Assembly: GCA_030035585.1 (NCBI GenBank)
Contig: CM057466.1
Location: 58,287,233 to 58,351,232 of the forward strand
Direction: 5' to 3'
DNA: 64,000 nt
Source: Dugong dugon
Taxonomy: Eukaryota; Chordata; Mammalia; Sirenia; Dugongidae
The position numbers and the translations under genes are program-made. Positions 1 through 12,306 of this stretch are shown here, piece by piece (the stretch's first letter is position 1; each line of letters starts with the position of its first letter). The notes beneath the pieces are model-generated. The model searched no databases and was not told the origin of the DNA. It was given only the letters and a program-made list of their open reading frames with translations.

Positions 1-342
1 CCTCTGCCTATACCACTGTCTCACCCACCTCTCCTAATGACCCCGTCTCTCTGGCCCAGTATACACATTCTAAACAGCGGGTGTTTCCCGGGGAAGGGGG
101 CAATTAAGTCATTAATTAAATATTTGTAAATACCTAGAAGCCAAAGAAGAGGGAAGAGGCTTCCCCCACATCTCTCAGAGCTAGAAATTACAGAAACGTC
201 TCTTAGGGATGGCAATAACAGGACCCAGACTCTGGAGGTGCTTCTACAGAGTGGGTACAAAGAAGGAGTGTGCGTGAACCAGTGACCCAACTGTGCCAAC
301 ACTCTGAATGTCTCCTTAACAAAAGATGTTTTCTGTTTCCAG

Positions 343-444
343 AATTCTGTATTCTGCAGGTCAAAACAGCTTCCATGAAGAAAGTAACCCTCAGGACTTG
401 CCTTCTCAGGCTGCAGTGAGAAGGAGGAAGAAAGCCATGCTGGG
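343..444 (+). other. Weak candidate exon (102 bp, open frame)
   Basis: A polypyrimidine-rich stretch ending in AG at 341-342 precedes a 102-base segment. The segment is followed by a consensus-like donor, G then GTGAGT, at 445-450. Reading from base 344 the segment has no stop and gives a polar peptide with an R-R-R-K-K run near its end. Without splicing, the frame hits TGA exactly at the donor. I do not recognise the peptide. Good splice sites plus an open frame of this size also arise by chance, so this is only a pointer for transcript data. Confidence 0.2.
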
Positions 445-469
445 GTGAGTGTCCCAGGGATCCTCAGAA

Positions 470-619
470 ATGTCAACTACCGAGTCAGAAGGAAGGAGAA
501 GGCTCTATGAGCCCCTTCCCCAAGAAGAAGATGAATGGCTGGAGTACAGCAAAACTTTCCTTTACCATCTCAGAAGGAAGTCTGTCCGGAACTATAAACC
601 ACAAACCTTAAGTACATGA
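470..619 (+). other. Candidate 49-residue small ORF
   Basis: The frame runs from ATG at 470 to TGA at 617-619. The product is highly charged: it begins M-S-T-T-E-S-E-G, has an acidic Q-E-E-D-E stretch in the middle and a basic H-L-R-R-K-S stretch after it. No signal peptide or membrane segment is visible. It starts 25 bases after the candidate donor at 445, which is too close for a normal intron, so the two are probably not consecutive exons. An unrecognised small protein or chance are both possible; chance is more likely. Confidence 0.12.
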
Positions 620-735
620 ACTTTGTGAGATTTTCGAACCTTTGTTTACCCATTGGGGTCATTTTCTGTTTGCCTCCCTTTACTTATTTGCAATAATAAC
701 CTTTACAATAAAAAAGACCTGACTATTGTTTTCAG

Positions 736-838
736 GGACAACAAAGAAGCAGATATTGAGTCAGACAATTACGGAGCAGAACCCAAAATTCTTATCCTTC
801 GAGGAAGACATTTCTCAAAGTGGTGGGTTCTTTGCTAA
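736..838 (+). other. Weak candidate terminal exon
   Basis: A pyrimidine-rich tract ends in AG at 734-735. The following frame is open to TAA at 836-838 and codes for an acidic then basic peptide (begins D-N-K-E-A-D-I-E). The frame is also open upstream to 653, so the acceptor is not required. I do not recognise it. Confidence 0.12.
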
Positions 839-916
839 AGAACGTGATGAATGACAACTATCCCTCTTTCCTTTTGCAACTCCTTGGACATTGCTTGGGA
901 TGGTGCCAAAGGAGAC

Positions 917-1399
917 TGTCATGGATTGAATTATGTCCCGCCCCAAATGTCTATCAGTTTGGCTGGGCCATGATTCCCAGTATTGTGTGATTTTCCTGTA
1001 TGTTGTAAATCCTGCCTCTATGATGTTAATGAGGAAGGGTGGGCAGCAGTTGTGTTAGTGAGGCAGGACTCAATCTGTAAGACTGGATTGTGTTTTGAGG
1101 CAATCTCTTGAGATATAAAAGACAGAGGCAAGTAGAGAGACATGGGGACCTCATACCACCAAAAAAGCAGTGCCAGGAGCAGACCTCGTCCTTTGGACCC
1201 AGGGTTCCTGCGCTGAGAAGCTCCTAGTCCAGGGGAAGATTGATGAGATGGTTGCTGACAGACAGAGAAAGACTTCCCCTGTAGCTGACACCCTGAATGT
1301 GGACTTTTAGCCTACTTTACTGTGAGGAAATAAACTTTTCTTTGTTAAAACCATTCACCTGTGGTATTTCTGTTACAGCAGCACTAGATAACTAAGACA
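917..1399 (+). mobile_element. Solo LTR, MaLR/ERVL-like
   Basis: It begins TGTCATGGATTGAA and ends ACTAAGACA, the TG...CA termini of a retroviral-type LTR; both ends resemble MLT1/MST-type MaLR LTRs. A TATA-like ATATAAAAG lies mid-element and an AATAAA polyadenylation signal about 70 bases before the end. Compared with the copy at 1,507 it lacks roughly 20 bases in the first quarter. The flanking pentamers (GAGAC and TAGAT) do not match, so no target duplication is seen. Confidence 0.75.
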
Positions 1400-1506
1400 T
1401 AGATGTGTTTCTTGGAATTGCTGAAAAAGGTTCCATCCTACTGATGGATGTTGCTATTGTTGGCACTTTGGCGTACTGGCATACTTCACTGAATTTACAA
1501 AGGGCC

Positions 1507-2020
1507 TGTCATGGATTGAACTGTGTTCCCCAAAAATATCTGTCAACTTGGCTGGGTCATAATTCCCAGTATTGTATGATCGTCTACCATTTTGTAATCT
1601 GATGTGATTTCCTTACGTGTTGTAAATTCAATCACTATGATCTAATAAAATGGATTAGCAGCAGTTATACTGATGTGGTATACAAGATTGGATAGTGTCT
1701 CAAACCAATCTCTTTTGAGATATAAAAGAGAGAAGCGAGCAGAGACACAGGGGAACCTCATGCCACCCAGAAAGCAGTGCCGGGAGCAGAGCACATCCTT
1801 TGGACCTGAGGTTCCTGCGCAGAGAAGCTCCCAGACCAAGGGAAGACTGATGCATCACAAGGACCTTTCTCCAGAGCCAACAGAGACAAAAAGCCTTTTC
1901 CTGGAGCCGATGCCCTGAATTTGGACTTGTAGCCCACTAGACTGTTAGAGAATAAATTTCTCTTTGTTAAAGCCATCCGCTTGTGTATTTCTGTTGTAGC
2001 AGCACTAGATGACTAAGCCA
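1507..2020 (+). mobile_element. Solo LTR, same MaLR-like family
   Basis: Same family and orientation as the LTR at 917-1,399, with a TATA-like ATATAAAAG, an AATAAA signal and TG...CA termini (last bases CTAAGCCA). The five bases before it (GGGCC) and after it (GTGCC) agree at four of five positions, a plausible decayed 5-bp target duplication. That favours an independent solo LTR over half of a provirus. Confidence 0.75.
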
Positions 2021-2059
2021 GTGCCCAGCTAGTCTTTTCTAACCCTTCACCATTGTCTT

Positions 2060-2340
2060 CATCTTTTTTTTTTTAACCAGCTCTTTAATAAATTCATTTT
2101 AATAGTATATGTATATGTAACAAAAACATTTGATACCTCAACAATCCTCACATGTACAGTTCAGTGACATTAATTATGTTCATCATGTTGCTCATCCATC
2201 ACCATTAACCATTCCCAAATTCAAGGTATTCTTTGATTGGTATTTCTCCTTATTCTCTTGACAACTTCTCATATGACTTTTGTCTAGCCTGTGAAGACAT
2301 CACCTCCCTGCAATGCATACATCCTGTGACTGTGTTCTGT
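2060..2340 (-). repeat. Old L1 3' UTR remnant
   Basis: A poly-T start is followed by the widespread antisense L1 3' end text (stretches such as ACAGTTCAGTGACATTAA and CATCCATCACCATTAACC). The same text recurs, shorter, at 23,041-23,150. No coding sequence remains. Confidence 0.5.
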
Positions 2341-3394
2341 TCCTCCGTAAGCTTCTTTAGCTTAGGAGGACTCAGCTAGTCCGCTCACTATTATTAGCTT
2401 CACTTTATGCCAAGAAAAACACATCTCAAAATTTTCAAACCAGCCCTTGCTTGACAATAAGGCTAGTAGAGTAGTCAAGCAGGTGCCTTTGCCATCTGTT
2501 GCTTCCTGAAACTGTTTGTGTACAGGCTCCTGCCTTTCTCCTGAGCCACCTTCTCAAACTTCTTGAAAGTTTTCTCTCTCAAATGCTGGACAAATGTTCT
2601 GCTGGCTGGGGTACTGACTGACATTTCACAGATAGGTTGTCTTATTTCTGTAGAGTGTATAGTGAGTATGTGTGCATGTGAAGCTACTCTGGAGTTGGAT
2701 GTGACACTTTTTGATTGATTCAACAAGAACCATTCGCTTCTCAGGCTTCTCCACTTTTTTTTACTTCCATCACCAACCCTAGTGCTCTCTTTTTGGAGGC
2801 ATTTTTTCACACATACACGCACACTCACCAATGTTCTACTACTTCATAAAAGTCACTGCCTAAGAAAGGACAAGTAGCAGTGAATAGCACCTCAACAAGA
2901 GGCAGACACTGGGCAGCTGGCCAGCCTGACTTACTAAGTGACTCACTCCCACACGTCGACTTGTGAGGCTCAAATTCGTGCCTCGGCAGAGTGGTACATT
3001 TCTATATGCTACAGGCTTTCTTTCAGGGCTGCTCAAGGATATCTGAAAGTATGAATGTTCAGTCTGCTGATGTCAACGGTCAACTCCACCGCTAACACCA
3101 CCAAGGAAGAAAGCGACACCAGAAGTGGCTGGCTGTGAAAGCCTGGGTACAGAATGTCCCAGGCACAGTCACCTGAGGCAGCAGCTGACAGGTGTGCAGG
3201 ACTCCCCCTCAGTCTACAGGTGGGGAAACTGTGACCCAGAGTGAAAAACAGAATAAACGTCCTGGCCCCCAGGCCACCATTTTGTCACAGCAGAAAGCTC
3301 AAGAAAGGGCCCATATGAGGTCCACAGAGCATTGAAAACAGAGTTCATTTCTTTCTCTATACCTGAATTGTTAATCCTTGCCCTTCCTCTTGCT
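2341..3394. other. Unique sequence
   Basis: I recognise no repeat. A 118-codon minus-strand frame (2,475-2,831) is the longest open frame; its lysine- and serine-rich product has no domain I know and is probably fortuitous. Confidence 0.4.
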
Positions 3395-3640
3395 GTTTCA
3401 CCTGACTAAACCTTAGACTCCTCGGGGAGCCACCCCAAGTGCCCCTGTGGCTTTAGCCTCTGTTCTTCCCCAGCGCCTTTGTTTGTACCTGTATGAGAGC
3501 GCTCACTCCCTGCCTTCGCTGGCTTTTGTGTATCATCAATCTGTATAAGGTCTATCTTCTCTCTTTAGATGTGAGCTCCCAAGGTCAAGGGCTTGGCTCA
3601 GTAGGCATTCGACAAAGGTTGAAAAGAACTGAGGTCGCTG
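3395..3640 (+). repeat. L2 LINE 3'-end remnant
   Basis: The degraded text ends with GTGAGCTCCCAAGGTCAAGG and GGCTCAGTAGGCATTC, the usual order near the 3' end of L2 (gender of the phrase: short stretch of residual size, then a 'cagtaggtgctcaataa'-type ending). It is heavily diverged. Confidence 0.4.
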
Positions 3641-4343
3641 ATTGTCTCTGGAGAGCACCTGTTCATGCAGCAGGCTCAGCACTGACTTTCTTTTGGCTCA
3701 CTTGAAGAGTCTGCTCCGGGGAAGAGGATGTTTAGGTGCTGAAAGCTCAAAATGTGCTCTGGAACACGAGTGGTGACATGTAGTTTCAGCACAGGAACAA
3801 AATCTCTTATCGTTAAGCACAAAACAAGTGTTTAAAAACAAAAGGGTTAAACAGGAAAAGAAAAGGTCTCTTGAGATTCTGGAATACCATGGAAGTTTAC
3901 AAAGGAATGCACTGACATGTGTATAGGGGTGTGTCTGTGTGAAAAAGAGAGAGAGAGACCAAGCATATCTTTAATTCCTATCTTGCAGCTCCTTGATCAC
4001 AAGGTTACCAAATGCCAAAGTAAGATCACAGAACAGTAATCCTACCAAGAACACACAGGCACAAAATCTATCTCAGCTTTCACTTCCCTGCCTTGCCCTG
4101 CAAGGGCTTCAGGCATCTCCACCATCATGTGCTGAGCACATGTTTTGGGAATGCATTGATTTTGACATTTGTTTGTGCTGATGCCTTCCCAAGTGATTAC
4201 CCAGATGATGAGACCCAGGGCTCAGGGCCCTTGCGTCCTAGCGCTGAGGTCAGAACCTTTCCCTCCTTTCCTCTCACAGAAGCCTAGTCCTTAAAGGAAC
4301 AACCCTGTACACAGAACAAGATTCTGCTGTAGTCCTTACTCTG
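3641..4343. other. Unique sequence
   Basis: No gene or repeat recognised beyond a short (GA)n run near 3,945-3,957. Confidence 0.4.
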
Positions 4344-4500
4344 AGGAGTCCCTGGGTAGTGCAAGCAGTTGATGTGCTCAGCTATTAACCAAAAGGTTGG
4401 AGGTTTGAGTGCACTCAGAAGTGCTTCAAAGAAAGGCCTGGTGATCAACTTCTGAGAAATCAGACATTGGAAACCCCATGGAGCACAGCTCTACTCCATC
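4344..4500 (+). mobile_element. tRNA-derived SINE (AfroSINE type), diverged
   Basis: It starts GGAGTCCCTGGGTAGTGCA, carries a box-B-like GGTTGGAGGTTTGAGT, and continues to TGGAAACCCCATGGAGCACA. The 3' tail is missing. The many substitutions suggest an old copy. Confidence 0.7.
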
Positions 4501-5562
4501 CAGCTGTACCTCTAGACCAGTCTCCATGTGACTAGACTCTTAGGCTTGGACACACCTTGGTGGGACAGTCCCCTAAATCCTAGCCATCTCTCCCTCTTTC
4601 CTTGCCCTGGGTTTCAGAAAAGAGAGCAACAGACTTCATCCTTCAAGTCTATTTGTGTGATGCCGGCTGCTCCACTGTGGATCAGTGGGTCAATAGTCTG
4701 CTGCACTGAGCAGTATTTTCCAAAATCTGAGCAACAGAAATGAATCCCTCCATGGTGAGGGATAAAACCAAGCTCCTCATGTTGAAGAGCTGAGATCCAG
4801 GTCCAGGTCTAAGGCTCCTACTGCAGGGTATTTACACTGGGGGGCCAGGCCCTGAAACACTCCCAACCTCCTTCAATACAATAATGTCACCTGAGGCACA
4901 ATAATCTCTCAAATAAACTACATTCTGTCCTCCAAAAATGCCAGTAAAAGCATAAACTTTTTTTTTAAAAAACCTTTAAAACAGCTAAAATGTGCCCATG
5001 AAAAAGACTTAAATTTACTCTTGGAAAGTGCTATTCAAGAGGCATAAGAAGTAGCAATTACTACCAATTGTTGTTCTTGCTTTTAAAAGCATTTCAGAAA
5101 TACAAATTTTTCCCAAAGAAGAAAGAGTTTCATCGTCTTAGGAATGTCTCCTTCTCACACACGATCTGAATAACAAACACCAGGTCCCTCCACACGCCTA
5201 GGGAGCCAAAAACAGCAGAACGCAATACAATGTGTCAGCAGCCTACCTTTGAACTTCCTGGCTTTGTCAACTGATGTCACAACCTCTGTGTTATTTACAC
5301 AGTTTTTGGTATTTAAAGCAGATTAGCTTTGTTTTTTAAACATTCACTGCAATCTTAGAACAAATTTTTGTGGTCTTTTTTTTAAGGAAATAAAGGAGGA
5401 GGGTTATTAGTGGGAACCTGTCAGATAGGCGTCTGGGGAAGAATCAGGTTTGTTCTTTGTTACTGTTCTGCTGCTGTGGTGGTGGTGGATGTGGTTGTTG
5501 AAATACATGACTCTAAGACAACAGGGACCGATTTCCGCATGCCTACAAGGCCCTTCCCACCA
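4501..5562. other. Unique, AT-rich sequence
   Basis: No gene recognised. There is a short GGT-rich run near 5,478-5,495. Overlapping open frames near 5,410-5,716 run into the RTE-derived element and look accidental. Confidence 0.4.
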
Positions 5563-5747
5563 CCTGACTGTTTGTCATACTATAGTGGCTTGTGTATTCT
5601 GTGTTCTATGCCACCAGTATTTCAAATACCAGCAGGGTTACCAATGGTGGACAGGTTTCAGTGGAGCTTCCAGGCTAAGACAGACTAGGAAGAAAGGCCT
5701 GGCAATCTACTTCTGAAAAATTAACCAATGAAAATTCTATGGATCAC
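5563..5747 (+). mobile_element. RTE-derived short element, left part
   Basis: It matches, in the same order, the reverse complement of 19,960-20,149: a TGGTGGACAGGTTTCAG segment, then CTTCCAGGCTAAGACAGACT, then GAAGAAAGGCCTGG. It resembles the 5' end of BovB/RTE-clade LINEs of Afrotheria. The element is cut by the L1 that follows and resumes at 13,294. The last 12 bases (5,736-5,747) form the L1 target duplication. Confidence 0.7.
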
Positions 5748-7110
5748 GAAGGTGGAGCCAAAATGGCGGAGTAGTCAGACGCTTCCAGTGGACCCTCTTA
5801 CAACAAAGACCCAAAAAAACAAGTGATTCGATTATATACGGCAATCTGGGAGCCCTGAACATCAAAGGCAGAGTTGAGGAAATGGACTGAAGGCAGGGGG
5901 AGGGAGAGATGGTTGGGAAGCAGCGAGGAGTTGCCAGACCTGACCCAGCGAGAGCCTGAGCCCTTCAGGCCTGAGCAGCTCAGGGGTGAGCAGTGAGGCA
6001 GGCAAGCAGTGGTCCTTGGGAGGCAAGTTTTCCACGCCGGGAAAGACTCAGCACCAGAGAGTCTACATGGCTACCCAGAACCAGTGAGAAGCAACCTTCG
6101 TTGGTGAAAGGTTAAGTACTTGTGTATGGCTTACAGCACGGATCAAAAACACCCCTCTTAAGGAAAAATTTCTCTCCCATTTACCTTCCCGCTCTCTGCT
6201 CTGTGCTGGGTCCCGAACCAGCTTCAGCAATTGCTGGAAGTAGGATCCGACACATGCCCGGGGACATTCTCCCTGCCTTGGAGAGTGAACAAATTAACAA
6301 ACGGGAAAAAATAAACTGCCGGCTCCCCTAAGCCTGGAACCCAGGGTAGGCATAGCTCCTTTGCCTAGGCACAAGCATAAGGGATCCATGGACTTTGACT
6401 GCATTTCCTCCTACATAGACTTGTGTGGGCCCATCTCAACAGCATAGGCCCTCATTACCACAGTACAACAGGGTATATACCAGAAGTCTAATTTCAACTG
6501 TTTCAGCTGTGAAGTGGCAGGTTCTTGACATTTGACACTGCTCTCTCCATTAAGCAGGGTCTTCACCTACCCACATCAGGGGCCTGAGGACTGATGGCTT
6601 CACCCACACCACCTAGTCACCTGCAATAGGGGCCCATGAATAAGAGGTGCCCCCAGTCCTTACACCCAAAAGCATTAGGTGCTCATAGTCTGGCTGCAAA
6701 ACCCACCCACCTACATGCTTTAGGGAACAGGGACGCGCCTTCCTCCTGGATGCTCCGGAGTGGCCGTCAGCCCCCTGCCTTGCTCAGAGTGTGTCCCCCT
6801 GCTGCAGCCAGATGCCTGTGCCTACATCAATCACCCACGTCTGTCTAGGACTATAAGTGAGAGCCTCCACCGCACCCTTAGTGGCTATCTACCTGGGCAC
6901 CTGAGCTGAATGCATACAGGAGAAGTAGACGGACTCCCGAGCTCACATACCTAGTAACACATCTAACCACCTGGTGACAGGACAACAGAGCTTCAAAGGT
7001 GCCAATAATCAAACTAGCTCATATGAGCAGCCTATTTGGGCATATCAAAAGAAAACATGAAGCTAGGACACAATAAGCAAACATAAAATAAATAAATATA
7101 TAATTTATTG

Positions 7111-8098
7111 ATGGCTCAGAGACAACAGTCAGTATCAAATCACATAAAGAGGCAATCCAATACAGCTTCAGCAAGCTCCCAAAATAAAGACTCTTGAAAT
7201 TTTCCAGAGGATGAAAACTTCTTGGAATTACTGGAGGCAGAATACAAAAGATTAATATACAGAACTCTTCAAGAAATTAGGAAGGAAATTAAGCAAAACG
7301 CAGAACACACACTAGAGGAAATTAAAAAGATTAGAGAAGAGCAGAATGAAAAATTTAACAGGCTGCAAGAATCCATAGAGAGACAGCAATCAGAAATCCA
7401 GAAGATTAACAATAAAAATCAGAATTAGACAACTCCATAGAAAGTCATGGGAGCAGAACTGAGGCAATGGAAGTGAGAATTAGTGAGACAGAAGATAAAG
7501 CACTTGACACCAACTTATTTGAAGAAAAATCAGATAAAAGGATTAAAAAAATGAAGGAACCCTAAGAATTATGTGGGACTCTATCAAGAGGAATAACCTA
7601 TGAGTGATTGGAGTACCAGAACAGGAAGGATAACAGAAAATACAGAGAGAACTGTTGAAGACTTGTTGGCAGAAAACTTCCCTAATATTGTGAAAGATGA
7701 CAAGATATCTATCCAAGATGCTTATCGAATCCCACATAAGGTAGATCCAAAAAGAAAGTCATCAAGACATATTATAATCAAACCTGACAAAACCAAAGAT
7801 AAAGAGAATTTTAAGAGTGGCTAGGGATAAATGGAAAGTCATCTACAAAGGAGAGTCAATAAGAATAAGCTCAGACTACTCAGAAGAAACCACGCAGGCA
7901 AGAAGGCAGTGGGAACATGTAAATAGCCTTGAAGGAAAAAAATTGCCAGCCAAGAATTATATATCCAGCAGAACAGTCTCTCAAATATGATGACAAAATT
8001 AGAGCATTTCCAGATAAACACAGGTTAGGCAATATGCAAAAACCAAACTAAACTTACAAGAAATACTAAAGGGAGACTTCTGGTTAGAAAATCAGTAA
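7111..8098 (+). pseudogene. L1 copy A ORF1 (RNA-binding protein), broken
   Basis: L1 ORF1 protein binds L1 RNA as a coiled-coil trimer and acts as a chaperone in the retrotransposition particle. The start at 7,111 (M-A-Q-R-Q-Q) matches the start in copies B and C. A TGA at codon 29 ends it early. Downstream (7,222-7,428) is a heptad-like helical stretch rich in E, K, Q and I, expected of the coiled coil. The C-terminal region follows in another frame (7,600-7,824), with the conserved S-R-H-I-I-I-K segment of the RNA-recognition region. Several frame changes separate these parts, so no functional protein can be made. It lies about 440 bases upstream of ORF2. Confidence 0.9.
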
Positions 8099-8538
8099 CA
8101 TCAGATAACAACCCAAGACCAGAACACATGACAGAGCAACCAGATATCAACCCAGCCAGGGAAGTCACAAAAGTAAATCAAAGCTAAAACACTGAAAATA
8201 GGGAAACAGATGTCAATATGTAAAGGATGACCACATTAAAACAAAAAAGAGGGACTTAAAAAAAAATGTAGGTATAGATTTTTCCTACGGAGAGGAAGTC
8301 AAGGAGATATAAAGAAATAAAAGACTGGTATAAACTTAGAAAAATAAGGGAAAATACTAAGGTAACCACAAAGGAAACTAACAATCCTACAAGTCAACGT
8401 AAAAAACTAGAAAAATATAAAGACTCAGCAAACACAAAATCAACAACGATGAAAACAAAATACATGAAGAAAAACGACAGCACAGAAAATTAAGTGGAAC
8501 AAAGAAACTATCAACAACACACAAAAAAAGACATCAAA

Positions 8539-11500
8539 ATGACAGTGCTAAACTCATACCTATCAATAATTACGCTGAATGTAAATGGACTAAATGCACC
8601 AATAAAGAGAAAGAGAGTGGCAGACTGGATAAAAAAACACGATCCATCTATTTGCTGCCTAAAAGAGATATACCTTAGACCTGAAGACACAAACTAACTA
8701 AAACTCAAAGGATGGCAAACAATACATCAAGCAAACAACATGCAGAAAAGAGCAAGAGTGGCAATATTAATCTCTGAAAAAACAGACTTTAAGGTAAAAT
8801 CCACCACAAAGGATAAGGAAGGACACTGTATAATGATTAAAGTGTCAATACACCAGGAGGACATAACTATAATAAATATTCACACACCCAACAACAGGGC
8901 CCGAAAATACATAAAACATACTCTAACAGCATTGAAAAGAGAGACAGAAAGCTCTACAACAGCAGTAGGAGACTTCAACACACCACTTTTGGTGAAGGAC
9001 AGAACATCCAGAAAGAAGCTCAACAAAGACATGGAAGATCTAAATGCTACAATCAACCAACTTGATCTCATAGACATATACCAAACACTCCACCCCACAG
9101 CAGCCAAGTATACTTTCTTTTCCAACTCTCACGGATCATTCTCCAGAATAGACCATATATTAGGCCATAAAGCAAGCCTTAACAAAATCCAAAGCATCAA
9201 AATATTACAAAGCATCTTTTCTGACCATAAAGCCATAAAAGTAGAAATCAACAACAGAAAAAGCAAGGGAAAAAAATCAAACACATGGAAACTGAACAAC
9301 ATCTTGTTCAAAAACTACTGAGATATAGAAGAAATTAAGGATGGGATAAACAAATTCATAGACTCAAACAAGAATGAAAACACATCCTACCTGAACCTTC
9401 GGGACACAGCAAAAGCAGTGCTCAGAGGTCAGCTTATAGTGATAAATGCACACATCCAAAAAGAAGAAAGGGCCATAATCAAAACATTAACCCTACAACT
9501 GGAACAAACAGAAAGAGAGCAGAAAAAGAAGCCCTCAGGTGACAGAAGAAAGGAAATAATAAGAATTAGAGCAGAATTAAATGAAATAGAGAATAGAAAA
9601 ACAATTGAAAGAGTTAACAAGACCAAAAGCTGGTTCTTTGAAAAGATCAACAAAATTGATAAACCACTGGCCAAAGTGACAAAAGAAAAACAGGAGAGGA
9701 AGCAGATAACCTGTACAAGAAATGAGATGGAGGATATCACAACAGACCCAACTGAAATTAAAAGAATCATAACAGAATCCTATGAAAAACTATACTCTAA
9801 CAAATTTGAAAACCTAGAGGAAATGGACAAATTTCTAGAAACTCACTACCTACCTAAACTAACACAAACAGAGGTAGAACAACTAAAGAAACTCATAACA
9901 AAAGAAGAGATTGAAACTGTAATTAAAAAATTCCCAACAAAGAAAAGCCCTGGCCCGGATGGCTTAGCTGGAGAATGCTACCAAACTTTCAGAGAAGAGA
10001 TAACACCACTACTCCTGAAGGTATTTCAGAGCATAGAAAAGGATGGAATACTCCCAAACTCATTCTAGGAAGCCAGCATAACCCTGATACCAAAAGCAGG
10101 TAAAGACACCACAAAAAAAGAAAATTACAGACAAATATCCCTTACGAACATTGACATAAAAATCCTCAACAAAATTTTAGCCATTAGAATTCAGCAACGT
10201 ATCAAAAAAATAATTCACCATGATCAAGTGGGATTTATACCAGGTATGCAGCGATGGTTCAACATTAGAAAAACAATCAACATAATCCATCACATAAAAA
10301 AAACAAAAGACAAGAACCACATGATTTTATCAATCAATGCAGAAAAGGCATTTGACAAAGTCTCATTCATGATAAAAAACTCTCAACAAAATAGGAATAG
10401 AAGGGAAATTTCTCAATATAATTAAGGGCATTTATACAAAGCCAACAGCCAACATCATCCTGAATGGAGAGACTTTGAAAGAATTTCTCTTGAGAACGGG
10501 AACCAGACAAGGATGCCCTTTATCACTGCTCTGACTCAACATTGCGCTGGAGGTCCTAGCCAGAGCAATTAGGCTAGAAAAAGAAATAAAGACCATCCAT
10601 ATTGGTAGGGAAGAAGTCAAAGTACCTCTATTTGCAGATGATATGATCTTATACACAGAAAACCCCAAAGAATCCATAAGAAAACTACTGGAATTAATAG
10701 AAGATTTCAGCAAAGTTTTAGGATACAAGATAAACATACAAAAATCAGTAGGATTGCTTTACATCAACAAAGAGAACCTCGAAGAGGAAATCACCAAATC
10801 AACACCATTTACAATAGCCCCCGAGAAGATGAAATACCTAGGAATAAATCTAACCAGAGACGTAAAAGAGCTATACAATGAAAACTACAAGACACTACTG
10901 CAAGAAACCAAAAGAGACCTGCAGAAGTGGGAAAACATACCTTGCTCATGGATAGGTAGACTCAACATTGTGAAAATGTCACTGGTATTTTTTAATGAGA
11001 TGGAGAAACAAATCACCAACTTCATATGGAAAGGAAAGAGGTCCCAAATAAGTAAAGCATTACTCAAGAAGAAGAACAAAGTGGGAGGCCTCACACTACC
11101 TGATTTTAGAACTTACTATGCCACTGTGGTAGTCAAAACAGCCTGGTATTGGTACAACAACAGATATATAGACCAATGGAACAGAATTGAGAATCCAGAC
11201 ATAAATTCATCCACCTATGAGCAGCTGATATTTGACAAAGGCCCAAAGGCTGTTAATTGGGGAAAAGATAGTCTCTTTAACAAATGGTGCTGGCATAACT
11301 GGATATCCACCTGCAAAAAACTGGAACAAGACCCATACCTCATACCATGCACAATAACTACCTCAAAATGGATCAGACTTAATTATAAAATAAAAAATGA
11401 TAAAGATCATGAAAAAAAAAATAGGGACAATGCTAGGAGCCCTAATACATGGCATAAACCCAACGTGAACCATAAGTAACAATGCACAAGCACCAGAAGA

Positions 11501-12306
11501 GAGACTAGATAACTAGAAGCTCCTAAAAATCAAACACTTATGTTCATCAAAAGAGTTCACCAAAAGAGTCAAAAGACAACCTACAGACTGGGAAAAAAAA
11601 ATTTTGGCTATGACAAATCTGATTAGCATCTAATCTCTAAACTACAAGATACTGCAAAACTTCAACAACAAAAAGACAAATAATCCAATTAAAAAATGGG
11701 CAAAGGATATGAACAGGCACTTTGCCAAAGAAGATATTCAGGCAGCTAACAGACACATAAAGAAATGCTCACGATCATTAGCCATTAGAGAAATGCAGAT
11801 CAAAGCTACAATGAGATATCATCTCACCCCAACAAGGTCAGCATTAATCAAAAAAACACAAAATAACAAATGCTGGAAAGGTTGTGGAGAGACTGGAACA
11901 CTTATACACTGTTGGTGGGAATGCAAAATGGTACAAACACTTTGGAAATCAATTTGGCACTTCCTTAAAAAGCTAGAAATAGAAGTACCGTATGATCCAG
12001 CTTTCTCGCTTCTTGGAATATATCCTAGAGAAATAAAAGCCGTCACATGAATAGATACATGCACACTCATGTTCACTGCAGCACTGTTCACAATAGCAAA
12101 AGGATGGAAACAACCTAGGTGCTCACTGACAGACGAATGGATAAAGAAATTATGGTATATCCACACAATGGAATACTACCCAACAATAAAGAACAACGAC
12201 GAAGCTGTGAAACATTATTATAACATGGAGGAAGCTGGAGGTCATTATGCTGAGTGAATTTAGTCAGTCACAGAAGGACAAATATTGTATAAGACCACTA
12301 TTATAA
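8539..12306 (+). pseudogene. L1 copy A ORF2 (endonuclease/reverse transcriptase), broken
   Basis: ORF2 protein nicks target DNA and reverse-transcribes L1 RNA at the nick. The N-terminal endonuclease (8,539 to about 9,260) keeps L-N-V-N-G-L, the glutamate in the Q-E-T-H-L position (here K-E-I-Y-L), G-D-F-N and S-D-H. The reverse transcriptase keeps F-A-D-D at 10,631-10,642. The C-terminal cysteine knuckle (C-W-K-G-C, then H-C-W-W-E-C, about 11,872-11,925) is intact. In-frame stops replace residues near 8,695, 9,320 and 10,067, and a frameshift occurs near 10,370. Relative to copy B, about 51 bases are deleted near 10,980. The end coordinate is approximate. Confidence 0.92.

Larger units (their letters stand above)
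1..916. other. Unique sequence at left edge
   Basis: No interspersed repeat was recognised here. The stretch contains three short open segments with splice-like or start-codon context, listed separately, and an AATAAA-type hexamer near 709-714. Nothing in it matches a protein family I recognise. Confidence 0.5.

Noticed and set aside
917-2020. A complete provirus with two LTRs
   Set aside because: Only 107 bp separates the LTRs, no internal retroviral genes are visible, and the outer flanks do not match.
2475-2831. 118-codon minus-strand frame
   Set aside because: Not similar to any family I know and there is no supporting context.
8880-9770. Minus-strand frames of 81-113 codons inside L1 copy A
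   Set aside because: Antisense shadows of ORF2; the sense frames carry the endonuclease and reverse-transcriptase motifs.
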